Notes under the pieces: model-generated
Told to the model about the DNA's origin: nothing
Databases searched by the model: none
The model's input: the letters and a program-made list of their open reading frames with translations, nothing else
In this document: piece after piece, positions 7,222-15,693 of the stretch
Layout: the number at the start of each line of letters is the position of its first letter
How positions within the stretch are numbered: the first letter of the stretch is position 1
Made by a program: the position numbers and the translations under genes
Origin: an uncultured Clostridia bacterium
GTDB taxonomy: Bacteria > Bacillota > Clostridia > Christensenellales > Borkfalkiaceae
Assembly: GCA_934271275.1 (NCBI GenBank)
Contig: CAKQRD010000013.1
Span: 1-49,415, forward strand
Length of the DNA: 49,415 bases
Direction of reading: 5' to 3'

Positions 7222-7250
7222 ATTATAGCATAGCGAAAAAATTATGGCAA
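7222..7250 (-). promoter_or_regulatory. Promoter of the uracil permease-upp operon
   Basis: On the minus strand TTGCCA (7250-7245), a 17-bp spacer and perfect TATAAT (7227-7222); the start near 7215 is followed by the leader-peptide SD site. Confidence 0.75.
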
Positions 7251-7293
7251 GCGTTTTCGATAAACAAAATGAAAAATTTTTAAATATTTTTTA

Positions 7294-7323
7294 TTGACAC
7301 ATATTTACCGCATATATTAAAAT
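7294..7323 (+). promoter_or_regulatory. Probable promoter of the two-TM membrane protein gene
   Basis: TTGACA (7294-7299) with TAAAAT (7318-7323) at 18-bp spacing. The predicted start near 7330 leaves only a very short leader before the ATG at 7341, with GAGGGA just upstream of it. Confidence 0.5.
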
Positions 7324-7340
7324 ATGTCCGAGGGACTGCT

Positions 7341-8015
7341 ATGACTAAATCCGAAAAGAAAACGTTTATTTTAATGCTCTTATGCGCCGTAGCTTTTCTT
7401 GCCGCGGGCATATTAACACTCGTGCGGGCTACGAATTTTATAAAAAACGGCGTTAAAACGGAAGCGACGATCACCACAATAACCTATGACGTAAATTCCG
7501 AATCTTACGACGTTACCGTAGAATTTGAAGCGGAAGGCGTTATTATCAGCGGAAGTCTTGACGCGTACTCCTCTTTTATGCACGAGGGTGACGCGGTGAC
7601 TATTTACTACTTAAAAGACAACCCTCGCTCGTTTTCCTGCGCAAAATTCAATAAACTGCCTTTTATATTATGTACTATCGCCTCTCTCGTTTTGTTCGCC
7701 GCTTGCGCGGTATTGTTCTTCGGGCAAATTCGTAATATAAAATTGAACCGACTTAAAAAGAGCGGCAACCGCGTAGAAGCTACGATAAAAGAGATAACGA
7801 TTAACGGTAAAACCTCTTTTTTGGGCAAAAATCCCGCTACGTTTACCTGTATGGATTCTCTCCACAACGTTTATACCGCTAAAATTCTTCTTTCCAAAAA
7901 CGAATCGTACCGCTCGGGAGACAAGATTTTCGTCTTCGTCGATAAAAACAACCCCGAAAAGTACGAAATCGACAGAAACGAATATATTTCAAGAATGAAA
8001 AAAGCGTGTTTATAA
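7341..8015 (+). CDS. DUF3592-like membrane protein with two transmembrane segments
   Basis: A 224-residue protein. A first hydrophobic helix (about 8-30) is followed by a beta-rich domain (about 35-100, with the pattern VKTEATITTITYDV ... GDAVTIYYLKDNP), a second helix (about 103-128) and a second copy of the same beta module (about 138-222, with RVEATIKEI ... GDKIFVFVDKNNPEKYEI). The duplicated motif ending in xVYYdpxNP is typical of DUF3592-type proteins, whose function is unknown. It is the only plus-strand gene in its neighbourhood and is monocistronic: it has its own promoter and converges on the methyltransferase gene at a shared terminator. Confidence 0.7.
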   Translation: MTKSEKKTFILMLLCAVAFLAAGILTLVRATNFIKNGVKTEATITTITYDVNSESYDVTVEFEAEGVIISGSLDAYSSFMHEGDAVTIYYLKDNPRSFSCAKFNKLPFILCTIASLVLFAACAVLFFGQIRNIKLNRLKKSGNRVEATIKEITINGKTSFLGKNPATFTCMDSLHNVYTAKILLSKNESYRSGDKIFVFVDKNNPEKYEIDRNEYISRMKKACL

Positions 8016-8040
8016 CATATTTTATAAAAATAGCAAATTT

Positions 8041-8070
8041 AACGGCGGCTCGAAACCGCCGTTTTTGTTA
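8041..8070. terminator. Bidirectional terminator between convergent genes
   Basis: AACGGCGG and CCGCCGTT form an 8-bp stem, followed on the plus strand by TTTTGTTATTTTTT and preceded by A-rich sequence that gives a weaker T-run on the minus strand. It serves the membrane-protein gene and probably also the methyltransferase. Confidence 0.75.
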
Positions 8071-8074
8071 TTTT

Positions 8075-8989
8075 TTAATTTTTAGGCTCTGCGCCTCTTG
8101 CCCAAAACACGCCGTTTTTATAGCCCTGTATACTTTTATCCTCGTCCGCGCGTTCCAGACGATATTCAGCCCAAGCGCAGTAGCGCGGGTTTTGCTCTAT
8201 TCCTATATAATTTCTGCCGAGTTTTTTCGCCACGACAGCCGTTGTCCCGCTACCCGCAAAAGGATCTAACACAAGGTCTCCTTCATTCGAGCTTGCAAGA
8301 ACAAGTTTAGCGACAAGTTTTTCGGGTTTTTGCGTGGGGTGCGCGGTATTTTCCGCCATAGACCAGTACGGCACGGAAATATCGTCCCAAAAATTAGACG
8401 GACATGTATTGCGAAAATTTCCGTTCTCCGTTTTTTCCCAGTCTTTCGGGTTCCCGTTTTCCTTATACGGCGCAAGAACCTTTTTTCTCAATTTCACCGC
8501 TTCTAAATTAAAGGTATACTCTTCTCCGACCGTCGCGAAAAATATATCTTCCATAGAATTTTTCCAGTTTGCGCCCGCGCCTCGCCCCTTTTCTCTTTGC
8601 CAAGTTATGCGGTTTCTTAAAATAAAACTTTTCTCCACGACCGCGCCGAGCGACACAGAGCTTCGCCAGTCCGAACATACGTATACGCTCGCGGTGCTTT
8701 TAAGTTTCGGTTTTACGGCATTTATCCATTTTTCGGTATATTCCGCGTACGCCTCGTATCCTATCTTCTTAAAAACCTCGCCGTGAAAATTTTTTGCAAG
8801 ATCGTACGGCGGATCGACGATAAGAAGGTCTACCGAAGAATCCTTAATCTTTTTTATCGTCTCAAAAAAATCTCCGAGTACGATTTTATTTATTTCTCCG
8901 TCATAGTTCTGCTCACGCACCGCGCGGCTTAAATAGACTTCGTCTTCAGAAACATCGAAATCTATCGTCTTGTTCCTTTCCGATTTCAT
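8075..8989 (-). CDS. Orphan DNA methyltransferase (adenine-N6 or cytosine-N4, beta-type motif order)
   Basis: A 304-residue site-specific amino-methyltransferase. The catalytic motif IV DPPY is at 59-62, HPTQKP at 217-222, and the AdoMet-binding motif I DPFAGSGTT comes after it at 242-250. Catalytic motif before FxGxG is the beta-class order seen in CcrM/HinfI-like enzymes. No restriction gene lies beside it, so it is probably a solitary, regulatory or anti-restriction methylase. Its ATG overlaps the rho stop codon (ATGA), so the two are translationally coupled as the distal end of the argS-to-rho operon. The recognition sequence cannot be read from the protein. Confidence 0.9.
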   Translation of the reverse strand: MKSERNKTIDFDVSEDEVYLSRAVREQNYDGEINKIVLGDFFETIKKIKDSSVDLLIVDPPYDLAKNFHGEVFKKIGYEAYAEYTEKWINAVKPKLKSTASVYVCSDWRSSVSLGAVVEKSFILRNRITWQREKGRGAGANWKNSMEDIFFATVGEEYTFNLEAVKLRKKVLAPYKENGNPKDWEKTENGNFRNTCPSNFWDDISVPYWSMAENTAHPTQKPEKLVAKLVLASSNEGDLVLDPFAGSGTTAVVAKKLGRNYIGIEQNPRYCAWAEYRLERADEDKSIQGYKNGVFWARGAEPKN

Positions 8990-10491
8990 TGTTTATAAAG
9001 CTTTATCCAAGCGTCCATTTTTACGATAAATTCTTCGTTCGTTGCCGTCTTTTTCATCATTTCTATAAGACTGTCCGTCGCATCGGCGCGTTCGGAAAGA
9101 ATCTTTCTCAATTTATACACGGTAGAAAGTTCTTTTCCGGAAAGAAGAAGCTCTTCCTTTCTCGTTCCCGATTTATAAAGGTCGATCGCAGGGAAAACGC
9201 GTTTTTCCGAAAGTTCGCGCGAAAGATGAATTTCCATATTGCCGGTGCCTTTAAACTCTTCGTAAATAACGTCGTCCATACGACTGCCCGTATCCACGAG
9301 CGCGGTTGAAAGTACGGTAAGACTTCCGCCGTTTTCTATATTTCTCGCCGCACCGAAAAAGCGTTTAGGTCCGTACATCGCGACGGGATCGAGTCCGCCC
9401 GAAAGCGTTTTTCCCGAAGATTCTATCGTATTGTTATAGGCTCTGGCGAGCCTTGTTATCGAATCCATTAAAATAACGACGTTCTGCCCGACTTCCACAA
9501 GCCTTTTCGCGCGGTTTATAACAAGTTCCGCCGCGCGGACGTGATGCTCGGCGTTTTCGTCGAAGGTGGAAAACACCACTTCGCCGCTCACGCTGCGCTT
9601 TATATCCGTCACCTCTTCGGGCCTTTCGTCGATAAGAAGCACTATAAGTTTGATTTCGGGGTGATTTTTTTCAATCGACTGCGCGATTTTTTTAAGAAGG
9701 GTGGTTTTTCCCGTTTTAGGCGGCGCGACAATAAGCCCGCGCTGTCCCATTCCGAGCGGCGCGAAAAGGTCGATAAGCCGAAGCGAAACGTCGTTCGCGC
9801 CGTCCTTCGTTTCCAACCTGATTTTTTCGGTCGGATAGTACGGCAAAAGGTCGTCGAAATTTTTCCTCCTTAAAAACAATTGCGGATCGAGATCGTTTAT
9901 AGCAATAACGTCTTGAAGAGCAGGCAGGTCGTTTTCGCGAACCTTTCTCGCCACGCATTTAACCTTGTCACCCCTTCTCAAATTGTATTTTTTTATATTG
10001 AGAAGCGAAACGTACACGTCGCTGTCGGAATTTTCGTAATTGTTTGCACGTAAAAATCCGTATCCCGCGCCGCATTGCTCCAAAACGCCTTCCGACACGA
10101 AAGAATCCGCCGATTCGACGTCGCGGAACGTCATTCGTTTGTTTCGTTGCGCATTATAAGCCGTCGCTTCCTTTGCCGCGCGTTCCTCGTTAGCAAGTTT
10201 TTCATCGTCGGTATCAACACCCTCTTTCTCTTCGACAGGGCTATCCTCATTCGGCAATATAGGCTCGTAAAACCTGCTCAAATCAGCCTTCTGCATTTTT
10301 ACGGGCGCGCCGTGTTGCCCCGCTTCGCGCGGCTTTAAATCGCCGTTTTGAATAGCGAGAATGTCTGCGATAAGCTCTTCCTTGTTTTTACTTGTCGGCG
10401 ATTTTACGCCGATTGCCCTGCCAAGCTCGCGCAACACGCTGAAATGTTCTTCCGATAATTCCTGTGCGGATAATTTTCTGAATTTTGCCAT
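8986..10491 (-). CDS. rho: Transcription termination factor Rho
   Basis: A 501-residue hexameric RNA helicase that terminates untranslated transcripts. It has a Rho_N SAP-like helix bundle at about 6-48, an acidic, poorly conserved linker at about 75-118 of the kind common in Firmicutes and Actinobacteria, and a cold-shock RNA-binding domain at about 133-200 (GYGFLR). The ATPase core has Walker A APPKTGKTT at 256-264, catalytic IDER at 287-290, Walker B VVILMDS at 338-344 and the Q/R-loop region GGLDPVAMYGPKRFFGAARN at 365-384. The start is uncertain in strength: the only good SD (GGAGG) is 15 bases from the ATG, and an in-frame TAA blocks a longer form, so initiation may be weak. It lies in a minus-strand run with argS upstream and a methyltransferase overlapping its stop. 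Confidence 0.97.
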   Translation of the reverse strand: MAKFRKLSAQELSEEHFSVLRELGRAIGVKSPTSKNKEELIADILAIQNGDLKPREAGQHGAPVKMQKADLSRFYEPILPNEDSPVEEKEGVDTDDEKLANEERAAKEATAYNAQRNKRMTFRDVESADSFVSEGVLEQCGAGYGFLRANNYENSDSDVYVSLLNIKKYNLRRGDKVKCVARKVRENDLPALQDVIAINDLDPQLFLRRKNFDDLLPYYPTEKIRLETKDGANDVSLRLIDLFAPLGMGQRGLIVAPPKTGKTTLLKKIAQSIEKNHPEIKLIVLLIDERPEEVTDIKRSVSGEVVFSTFDENAEHHVRAAELVINRAKRLVEVGQNVVILMDSITRLARAYNNTIESSGKTLSGGLDPVAMYGPKRFFGAARNIENGGSLTVLSTALVDTGSRMDDVIYEEFKGTGNMEIHLSRELSEKRVFPAIDLYKSGTRKEELLLSGKELSTVYKLRKILSERADATDSLIEMMKKTATNEEFIVKMDAWIKLYKQ

Positions 10492-10551
10492 AAATTTTTA
10501 CGGTTTCCTCCGTATAATTATTCGTATGCGCCGCAAAAAAGCGAAACGCAT

Positions 10552-11805
10552 TTATTTACCTTCTATTTTATGTATTTTTAATCTGTTTATAATATCGTCC
10601 GCGGCGGTCATTCCCGTAGCAAACGCGAACGACAAATTATACCCGCCGCAATCGCCGTCCGCGTCGAGAGCTTCTCCGACGATATACGCGCCTTTCGTTT
10701 TTTTGCTTTCGTAGGTTTTTGGATCTATTTCATCTGTGTTTACTCCGCCTTTCGTTGCCTGCGCGTAATCGAAGCCGAGGTTTCCAGTCACCTTCAATTT
10801 AAAGCATTTAAGCGTTTCGGTTATCTTTTTTAACGCGACCGAACGCGTGCTTTCTTTGTTAAAAAGCTCTTCCGCGCCCGCGCGTTTTATTATAACCGCG
10901 CCGATACGTTTATTCACGATTCCCGTCAACAGGTCGTTATAATTTATATACCTTAAATTGCTTCTGTATTCCAACAATTCGTAAATTTTTTCTGTCGAAA
11001 ACTGCGGAGCAAACTCAATCTTTAACGTTACGTTATCTTTATCCGTCACAAGTGAAGAAATTTTAAAAATCGCGTTACCGGAAACGCCGTACTCGGTAAA
11101 AAGCAACTCGCCTTCCGCTTTTCCGAGCGATTTACCTTCCGAAACGGCTTCTATGCCGACGTTTTCTTTAAGCCCTTTCAAGCCCTTGATATGGGTAAGT
11201 TCCGTTTTTAGCTGAACGAGAGACGGGCAAAGATTCGTTACCGTATGCCCGAGAATTTTTGCGAGCGCAAAGGATTTTCCGTCCGTGCCGAACTGTTTTG
11301 CCGCCGCGCCGCCGAAAGCAAGCACGAGCTTTTGCGCGAAATACTCCTCCGCAATTGTTTGCAACCTGAACCCGCCGTCCGCGCGAGAAACGCCCGTAAC
11401 CTCCGCAGAAGTCTCCGTCCTAACGCCTTTATATTCTAGAAAACTTCTCAAAACGTCCAAAACAGCGCTTGCCTGAAACGACGCGGGATAAATTTTACCG
11501 TCCTCTTCCGCAAGAGGAATACCGAGCTTTTCTAAAAAATCGGGGGGATTTTCCGAAATAAAATTTTTAACAAACGAATTTATAAAGTTCTTTTCGCCGT
11601 GATAAAATTCCGCGCCGAATTTCGCGTTGAAAAGATTTCCTCTGCCGTTACCTGTCGCAATAAGTTTTTTCCCTACTCTGTCGCATTTTTCAAGGAGCAG
11701 AACGTCTTTGCCGCAAAGCGGAGAATCGCCGCAAACGAGTCGCGCGGCACATAAAAGCCCCGCCGCACCCCCGCCGACGACGGCAACCTTATAAAATTTT
11801 GACAA
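10552..11805 (-). CDS. NAD(P)/FAD-dependent oxidoreductase, HI0933/BaiN family
   Basis: A 417-residue flavoprotein. The N-terminal Rossmann motif VVGGGAAGLLCAARL binds FAD; a family-specific ATGNGRGNLFN block follows (many relatives have Cys where this one has Gly), and the C-terminal GEALDADGDCGGYNLSFAFA is the second FAD-contact signature. The family includes proteins linked to bile-acid-type reductions in gut Clostridia, but most members have no known substrate. The start is taken as the TTG at 11805 because AAAGGAG lies 7 bases upstream; a longer in-frame extension to 11919 lacks an SD site and has no domain content. It is preceded by a HAD phosphatase and followed by rho. Confidence 0.88.
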   Translation of the reverse strand: MSKFYKVAVVGGGAAGLLCAARLVCGDSPLCGKDVLLLEKCDRVGKKLIATGNGRGNLFNAKFGAEFYHGEKNFINSFVKNFISENPPDFLEKLGIPLAEEDGKIYPASFQASAVLDVLRSFLEYKGVRTETSAEVTGVSRADGGFRLQTIAEEYFAQKLVLAFGGAAAKQFGTDGKSFALAKILGHTVTNLCPSLVQLKTELTHIKGLKGLKENVGIEAVSEGKSLGKAEGELLFTEYGVSGNAIFKISSLVTDKDNVTLKIEFAPQFSTEKIYELLEYRSNLRYINYNDLLTGIVNKRIGAVIIKRAGAEELFNKESTRSVALKKITETLKCFKLKVTGNLGFDYAQATKGGVNTDEIDPKTYESKKTKGAYIVGEALDADGDCGGYNLSFAFATGMTAADDIINRLKIHKIEGK

Positions 11806-11939
11806 AACATCGCTCCTTTTATTTATTGTATTTTTAGGAAAAATCACGAAAAGCTTCGTAAATAGAAGTTGAAATTTTGAGAAAAACTGCAAAACCCGAC
11901 GAAAATCGCCTTGCCGCAAACGAAGAAAAGTCAGAAAAG

Positions 11940-12593
11940 TTAAGAAATTACAGCAAAAAGCTCTTTCGGAGACGAAACAAAAATCTTTGCTCCCGCCGCT
12001 TCGAGTTCGTCTTTATCTCTGTATCCCCAAAGCACCGCGACGCCGTGAATCCCCGCGTTCACTGCGGTCATCACGTCTGTTTCGCCGTCGCCTACCATAA
12101 AAGTATTTTCGGGCGAAGCGCCGAGCGTTTTCATAATATAAAGCGCGGCTTCTTTATCGGGCTTTATCTTTACGCCCTCCCTTTGTCCGACGACGAGATC
12201 GAACCCCGCGCGAGACAAATGCTCCTTTATAACTCTGTCCGTCGTTGCCTGCGGCTTGTTCGTGAGAATAGCGAGCTTGAACCCGCGATGCTTTAAGTCT
12301 GCGATCATTTCGGCAACGCCGTCGAAAAGCTTTGTCGCAGGACTTGACGAAGCCGTATATATTTCGTTATAATACGCAAGCCTTTCGTCAAGCTCCTTTT
12401 CGGAAAGCGGAACGCCTATACTGTCTTTTACGAGATTTCTTGCCCCGCAACCGATAAACTTACGCATTTCCGCATATGAACGCTCGGGGTATCCGTAGTG
12501 CTTTAACATAATATTTATATTTTCCGCTATATCGGGAAGAGTATCCAGAAGCGTTCCGTCAAGATCGAATATAACCGTTTTATTCTCGCTCAT
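11940..12593 (-). CDS. HAD-superfamily hydrolase, phosphoglycolate-phosphatase-like
   Basis: A 217-residue subfamily IA HAD phosphatase. Motif I is DLDGT at 10-14 (nucleophile Asp10), a helical cap follows at about 16-85, motif II is the Thr in ILTNKP, motif III is Lys in KIKPDKE and motif IV is GDGETD. This layout matches Gph-like phosphoglycolate phosphatases, which remove 2-phosphoglycolate made by DNA repair, but related phosphatases with pyrophosphate or sugar-phosphate substrates look alike. Its ATG shares one base with the argS stop (TAATG), so it is translationally coupled to argS. Confidence 0.88.
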   Translation of the reverse strand: MSENKTVIFDLDGTLLDTLPDIAENINIMLKHYGYPERSYAEMRKFIGCGARNLVKDSIGVPLSEKELDERLAYYNEIYTASSSPATKLFDGVAEMIADLKHRGFKLAILTNKPQATTDRVIKEHLSRAGFDLVVGQREGVKIKPDKEAALYIMKTLGASPENTFMVGDGETDVMTAVNAGIHGVAVLWGYRDKDELEAAGAKIFVSSPKELFAVIS

Positions 12594-14269
12594 TACATTT
12601 GCTCCACAGTTTCTATTCCGAGAAGTCCGAGTGCGCTTTTAAGAGTATTTCTCACCGCGTCCGCTATCGCCAGACGGAAATTCCTGATTTCTTCTTTTTC
12701 CGTCGCAATTTTGCAGGCGATATAAAATTTATTAAACTCCGAAGCAAGATCCAAAGCGTATCTCGTAATTAATGACGGTTCGTATTTTTCCGCGGCGGAT
12801 TTCACTACCTCCGGGAACTTTGCAAGAACGGATATAACTCCGTACTCTTCTTCCGTCATATTTTCGGGAACGGCAAAAGGCTGTAAACCGCCGCATTTTT
12901 TTATAACGCTGTTTGTCCTCGCTACGGTATACTGAACGTACGGACAGGTTTCGCCCTCGAAAGAAAGAACTCTGTCGTAGCTGAAAACTATATCCTTTAT
13001 CTTATTGTTGCAAAGCGCGCCGAATATGACCGCGCCCGTGCCGACCGCACGCGCCGTGGCTTCCTTATCGGGAATGTCGGGATTCTTTTCCTCGATAACC
13101 TTATACGCCTTTTCTATAGTTTTATTTATAACGTCCTCTAAAAGAACGACTTTTCCCTCTCTCGTACTCATAGAACCGCTCTCTAACGATACCATTCCGT
13201 ACGCGACGTGAACGAGGTCTTTCGCCCACGGCTTGCCCATAAGCTCTATAACCTTAAAGAACTGTTTGAAATGCAGATTCTGCTGATACGCGACGACGTA
13301 CAGACATTTATCGAAGTCGTAGGTATTTTTTCTGTATATAGCGGCGGCGATGTCGCGCGTGGCGTATAAAGAAGAACCGTCCGATTTCAATATAAGGCAC
13401 GGCGGCATACCGTATTCTTCGAGATCCACTATACTCGCGCCGTCCGATACTTTAAGCAGATTCTTTTCTTTAAGCTCTTCTACGACTGCGCCCATTTTGT
13501 CGTTATAAAAGCTTTCCCCCGCGTACGAATCGAACGTAACGTTAAGAAGCTTATAAATTTTATCGACTTCTTCGAGCGTGATTTTTTTGAATAGCTCGAA
13601 CATCGAATTAGCCTCTTTATCGCCGTCCTCTATGAGCTTGAAATAATGCCTTGCCTCGTCGTCGAGTTCGGGATGAAGTTTGGCTTCCTCGTGGAATTTA
13701 ACGTAAATTCTCGAAAGCTCTTTAAGTCTCCCTTCTTTTACGGCTTCTTCGCTGCTCCACTTCTTAAACGCGACGATAAGCTTTCCGAACTGCGTGCCAT
13801 AGTCGCCGAGGTGGTTTATTCCGACGACCTTATAACCCAAAAACCTGTAAATTTTGCAAAGCGCGCTGCCGATAACCGTGGTCGATAAGTGACCTATATG
13901 GAAAGGTTTTGCGATGTTTATGGAGGAATAGTCTATGCAAATCGTTTTGCCTTCGCCTATTTTAGCAGAACCGTATGCCTCGCCTTTTTCCGTTATTTCT
14001 TTTAAGGTGTTTACCGCAAAACCTTTACGGTTTATCTTAAAATTAAGATAACCGCCGACCGCCGCGCAGCTTTCTATCACGTCGTCCTTTTCAAAATTTT
14101 TCACAAGCTCTTCCGCAATCGCTACGGGCGATCTATGAAGAATTTTAGAAAGCTTGAAACACGGCAACGCGTAATCCCCGAGCGTTCTGTCGGGCGGTGT
14201 TTCAAGAAGCTCCGCCACGTTTACGCCATCAATTTGTAATTTTTTTGAAATGTATTGTTTATAGTCCAT
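12593..14269 (-). CDS. argS: Arginyl-tRNA synthetase
   Basis: A 558-residue class I aminoacyl-tRNA synthetase that charges tRNA-Arg. An N-terminal Arg_tRNA_synt_N domain covers about 1-85, then the catalytic core with the HIGH motif KPFHIGHLSTTVIG (about 116-129) and the KMSKS-equivalent SMSTREGKVV, which in ArgRS is normally divergent; the C-terminal DALR anticodon-binding domain ends GIETVEQM. The length is normal. It is the first gene of the operon leading to rho and has its own promoter; no T-box-like leader is seen in the 165-bp gap to the divergent ychF. The SD (AAAGGAAA) is weak and far from the ATG. Confidence 0.97.
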   Translation of the reverse strand: MDYKQYISKKLQIDGVNVAELLETPPDRTLGDYALPCFKLSKILHRSPVAIAEELVKNFEKDDVIESCAAVGGYLNFKINRKGFAVNTLKEITEKGEAYGSAKIGEGKTICIDYSSINIAKPFHIGHLSTTVIGSALCKIYRFLGYKVVGINHLGDYGTQFGKLIVAFKKWSSEEAVKEGRLKELSRIYVKFHEEAKLHPELDDEARHYFKLIEDGDKEANSMFELFKKITLEEVDKIYKLLNVTFDSYAGESFYNDKMGAVVEELKEKNLLKVSDGASIVDLEEYGMPPCLILKSDGSSLYATRDIAAAIYRKNTYDFDKCLYVVAYQQNLHFKQFFKVIELMGKPWAKDLVHVAYGMVSLESGSMSTREGKVVLLEDVINKTIEKAYKVIEEKNPDIPDKEATARAVGTGAVIFGALCNNKIKDIVFSYDRVLSFEGETCPYVQYTVARTNSVIKKCGGLQPFAVPENMTEEEYGVISVLAKFPEVVKSAAEKYEPSLITRYALDLASEFNKFYIACKIATEKEEIRNFRLAIADAVRNTLKSALGLLGIETVEQM

Positions 14270-14324
14270 AATTTACGCGTTTTTTCCTTTTCTTCCGATA
14301 TTCGCACAAGAATCGTACGGATAT

Positions 14325-14353
14325 ATTTTATCAAAAAATTCCTTAAAAAGCAA
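14325..14353 (-). promoter_or_regulatory. argS operon promoter
   Basis: On the minus strand TTGCTT (14353-14348), a 17-bp spacer and TAAAAT (14330-14325), giving a leader of about 50 nt. Confidence 0.6.
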
Positions 14354-14362
14354 ATCAAAAAG

Positions 14363-14392
14363 TTGTCTTTTTTTCGTAAAAAATGCTATAAT
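14363..14392 (+). promoter_or_regulatory. ychF promoter
   Basis: TTGTCT (14363-14368), an 18-bp spacer and perfect TATAAT (14387-14392), 42 bases before the ATG. It is divergent from the argS promoter with only 9 bp between the two -35 boxes. Confidence 0.65.
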
Positions 14393-14434
14393 TGATAAAG
14401 AAATAAAAAACGAAAAGAATTTCGGAGATTTAAT

Positions 14435-15532
14435 ATGAAATTAGGAGTGGTAGGACTTCCTAACGTGGGAAAATCCACCTTGTTCAACGCGATAACCAAA
14501 GCCGGCGCGGAATGCGCGAATTACCCCTTTTGCACGATAGAGCCGAACGTAGGCGTAGTTGCCGTTCCGGACAAACGTCTCGAAGTCCTCGGCAAAATGT
14601 ACAACACAAAAAAAATCACCCCTGCGGTCGTAGAATTCGTTGACATTGCGGGACTCGTCAAAGGCGCGAGCCACGGAGAAGGTCTCGGTAACAAATTCCT
14701 TGCGAACATCAGAGAAACGGACGCGATAGTTCATGTCGTTAGATGCTTCGAGGACGAAAACGTTACTCACGTCGATAATTCCGTCGATCCCCTGCGCGAT
14801 ATAGAAACGATAAATCTGGAGCTGATTTTCGCCGATACCGAATCGGTGAAAAAGAGGCTCGACAAAGCGCAGAGTATGGTCAAAACCGGCGAGAAAAAAT
14901 ATAAAATCGAAGCGGAGTTTCTGGAAAGACTTTACGAACACTTAAATGCCTTGAAGCCCGCGAGAACCCTCCCCGTTTCCGAAGAGGAAGCGGAGCTTCT
15001 TAAAGATATGTTTCTGATTACCGCAAAACCCGTCATCTATACCGCGAATATCGGCGAAAAGGATATGGGCGCGCACGAGGACGAAATCCCTCTCGCTAAA
15101 AAAGTTAAGGAATACGCAAAATCCGAAAACGCCGAATTTATCTGTATCTGCGCCAAGACCGAGGAAGAGCTTTCCGAGCTTCCAGAGGACGAGAAAAACG
15201 CTTTTCTTGCGGAACTCGGCGAGGAAGAAAGCGGTCTCGACAAGCTCGTAAAAACCTCATATCGCCTTTTGGGACTTATAAGTTACCTGACTGCGGGAGA
15301 AAAAGAAGTTCGCGCCTGGACAATCGAGAACGGCACGAAAGCTCCGCAGGCGGCGGGCAAAATTCACTCCGATTTTGAAAAGGGCTTTATCCGCGCGGAA
15401 ATAGTCGATTACGACATTCTCGTGGAACTCGGCTCATTCAACGCGGCGAAAGAAAAAGGAAAGGTTCGTTCGGAAGGTAAAGATTACGTTATCAAAGACG
15501 GAGACGTGGTTTTGTTCAGATTTAACGTTTAA
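14435..15532 (+). CDS. ychF: Redox-regulated ATPase/GTPase YchF
   Basis: A 365-residue Obg-family P-loop protein that binds ribosomes and prefers ATP. The P-loop GLPNVGKSTLF is at about 6-16, the G3 region VDIAGLVKGASHGEGLGNKF follows, a coiled helical insert spans about 130-200, and the C-terminal TGS domain contains the nearly invariant KAPQAAGKIHSDFEKGFIRA. The length is exactly that of the family. SD TCGGAG precedes the ATG. It is monocistronic, with its own promoter and a strong terminator. Confidence 0.96.
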   Translation: MKLGVVGLPNVGKSTLFNAITKAGAECANYPFCTIEPNVGVVAVPDKRLEVLGKMYNTKKITPAVVEFVDIAGLVKGASHGEGLGNKFLANIRETDAIVHVVRCFEDENVTHVDNSVDPLRDIETINLELIFADTESVKKRLDKAQSMVKTGEKKYKIEAEFLERLYEHLNALKPARTLPVSEEEAELLKDMFLITAKPVIYTANIGEKDMGAHEDEIPLAKKVKEYAKSENAEFICICAKTEEELSELPEDEKNAFLAELGEEESGLDKLVKTSYRLLGLISYLTAGEKEVRAWTIENGTKAPQAAGKIHSDFEKGFIRAEIVDYDILVELGSFNAAKEKGKVRSEGKDYVIKDGDVVLFRFNV

Positions 15533-15574
15533 TATGAAAATGCGAGTTTGAACTAAGATATAATTATTAAATTT

Positions 15575-15611
15575 CGCCCCGCCGAATGAATTTCGGCGGG
15601 GCGGGTTTTTA
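15575..15611 (+). terminator. Rho-independent terminator after ychF
   Basis: CGCCCCGCCGAA pairs with TTCGGCGGGGCG around a short loop, followed by GGTTTTT. It is very GC-rich and stable; the minus-strand side has only scattered T residues, so it may also weakly stop transcription coming from the topoisomerase genes. Confidence 0.8.
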
Positions 15612-15693
15612 AGAATTTTGCAAATTTCCCGTTTTTTGCGTTCGCTTTGCAAAAGCTTTTTTGCGTTTGCGGCGCAAACGATTTCTATTCTTT

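Noticed and set aside
10552..11919. Extended N-terminus of the flavoprotein to 11919
   Set aside because: The added 38 residues precede the FAD motif without homology, and the TTG at 11805 has a well-placed AAAGGAG.
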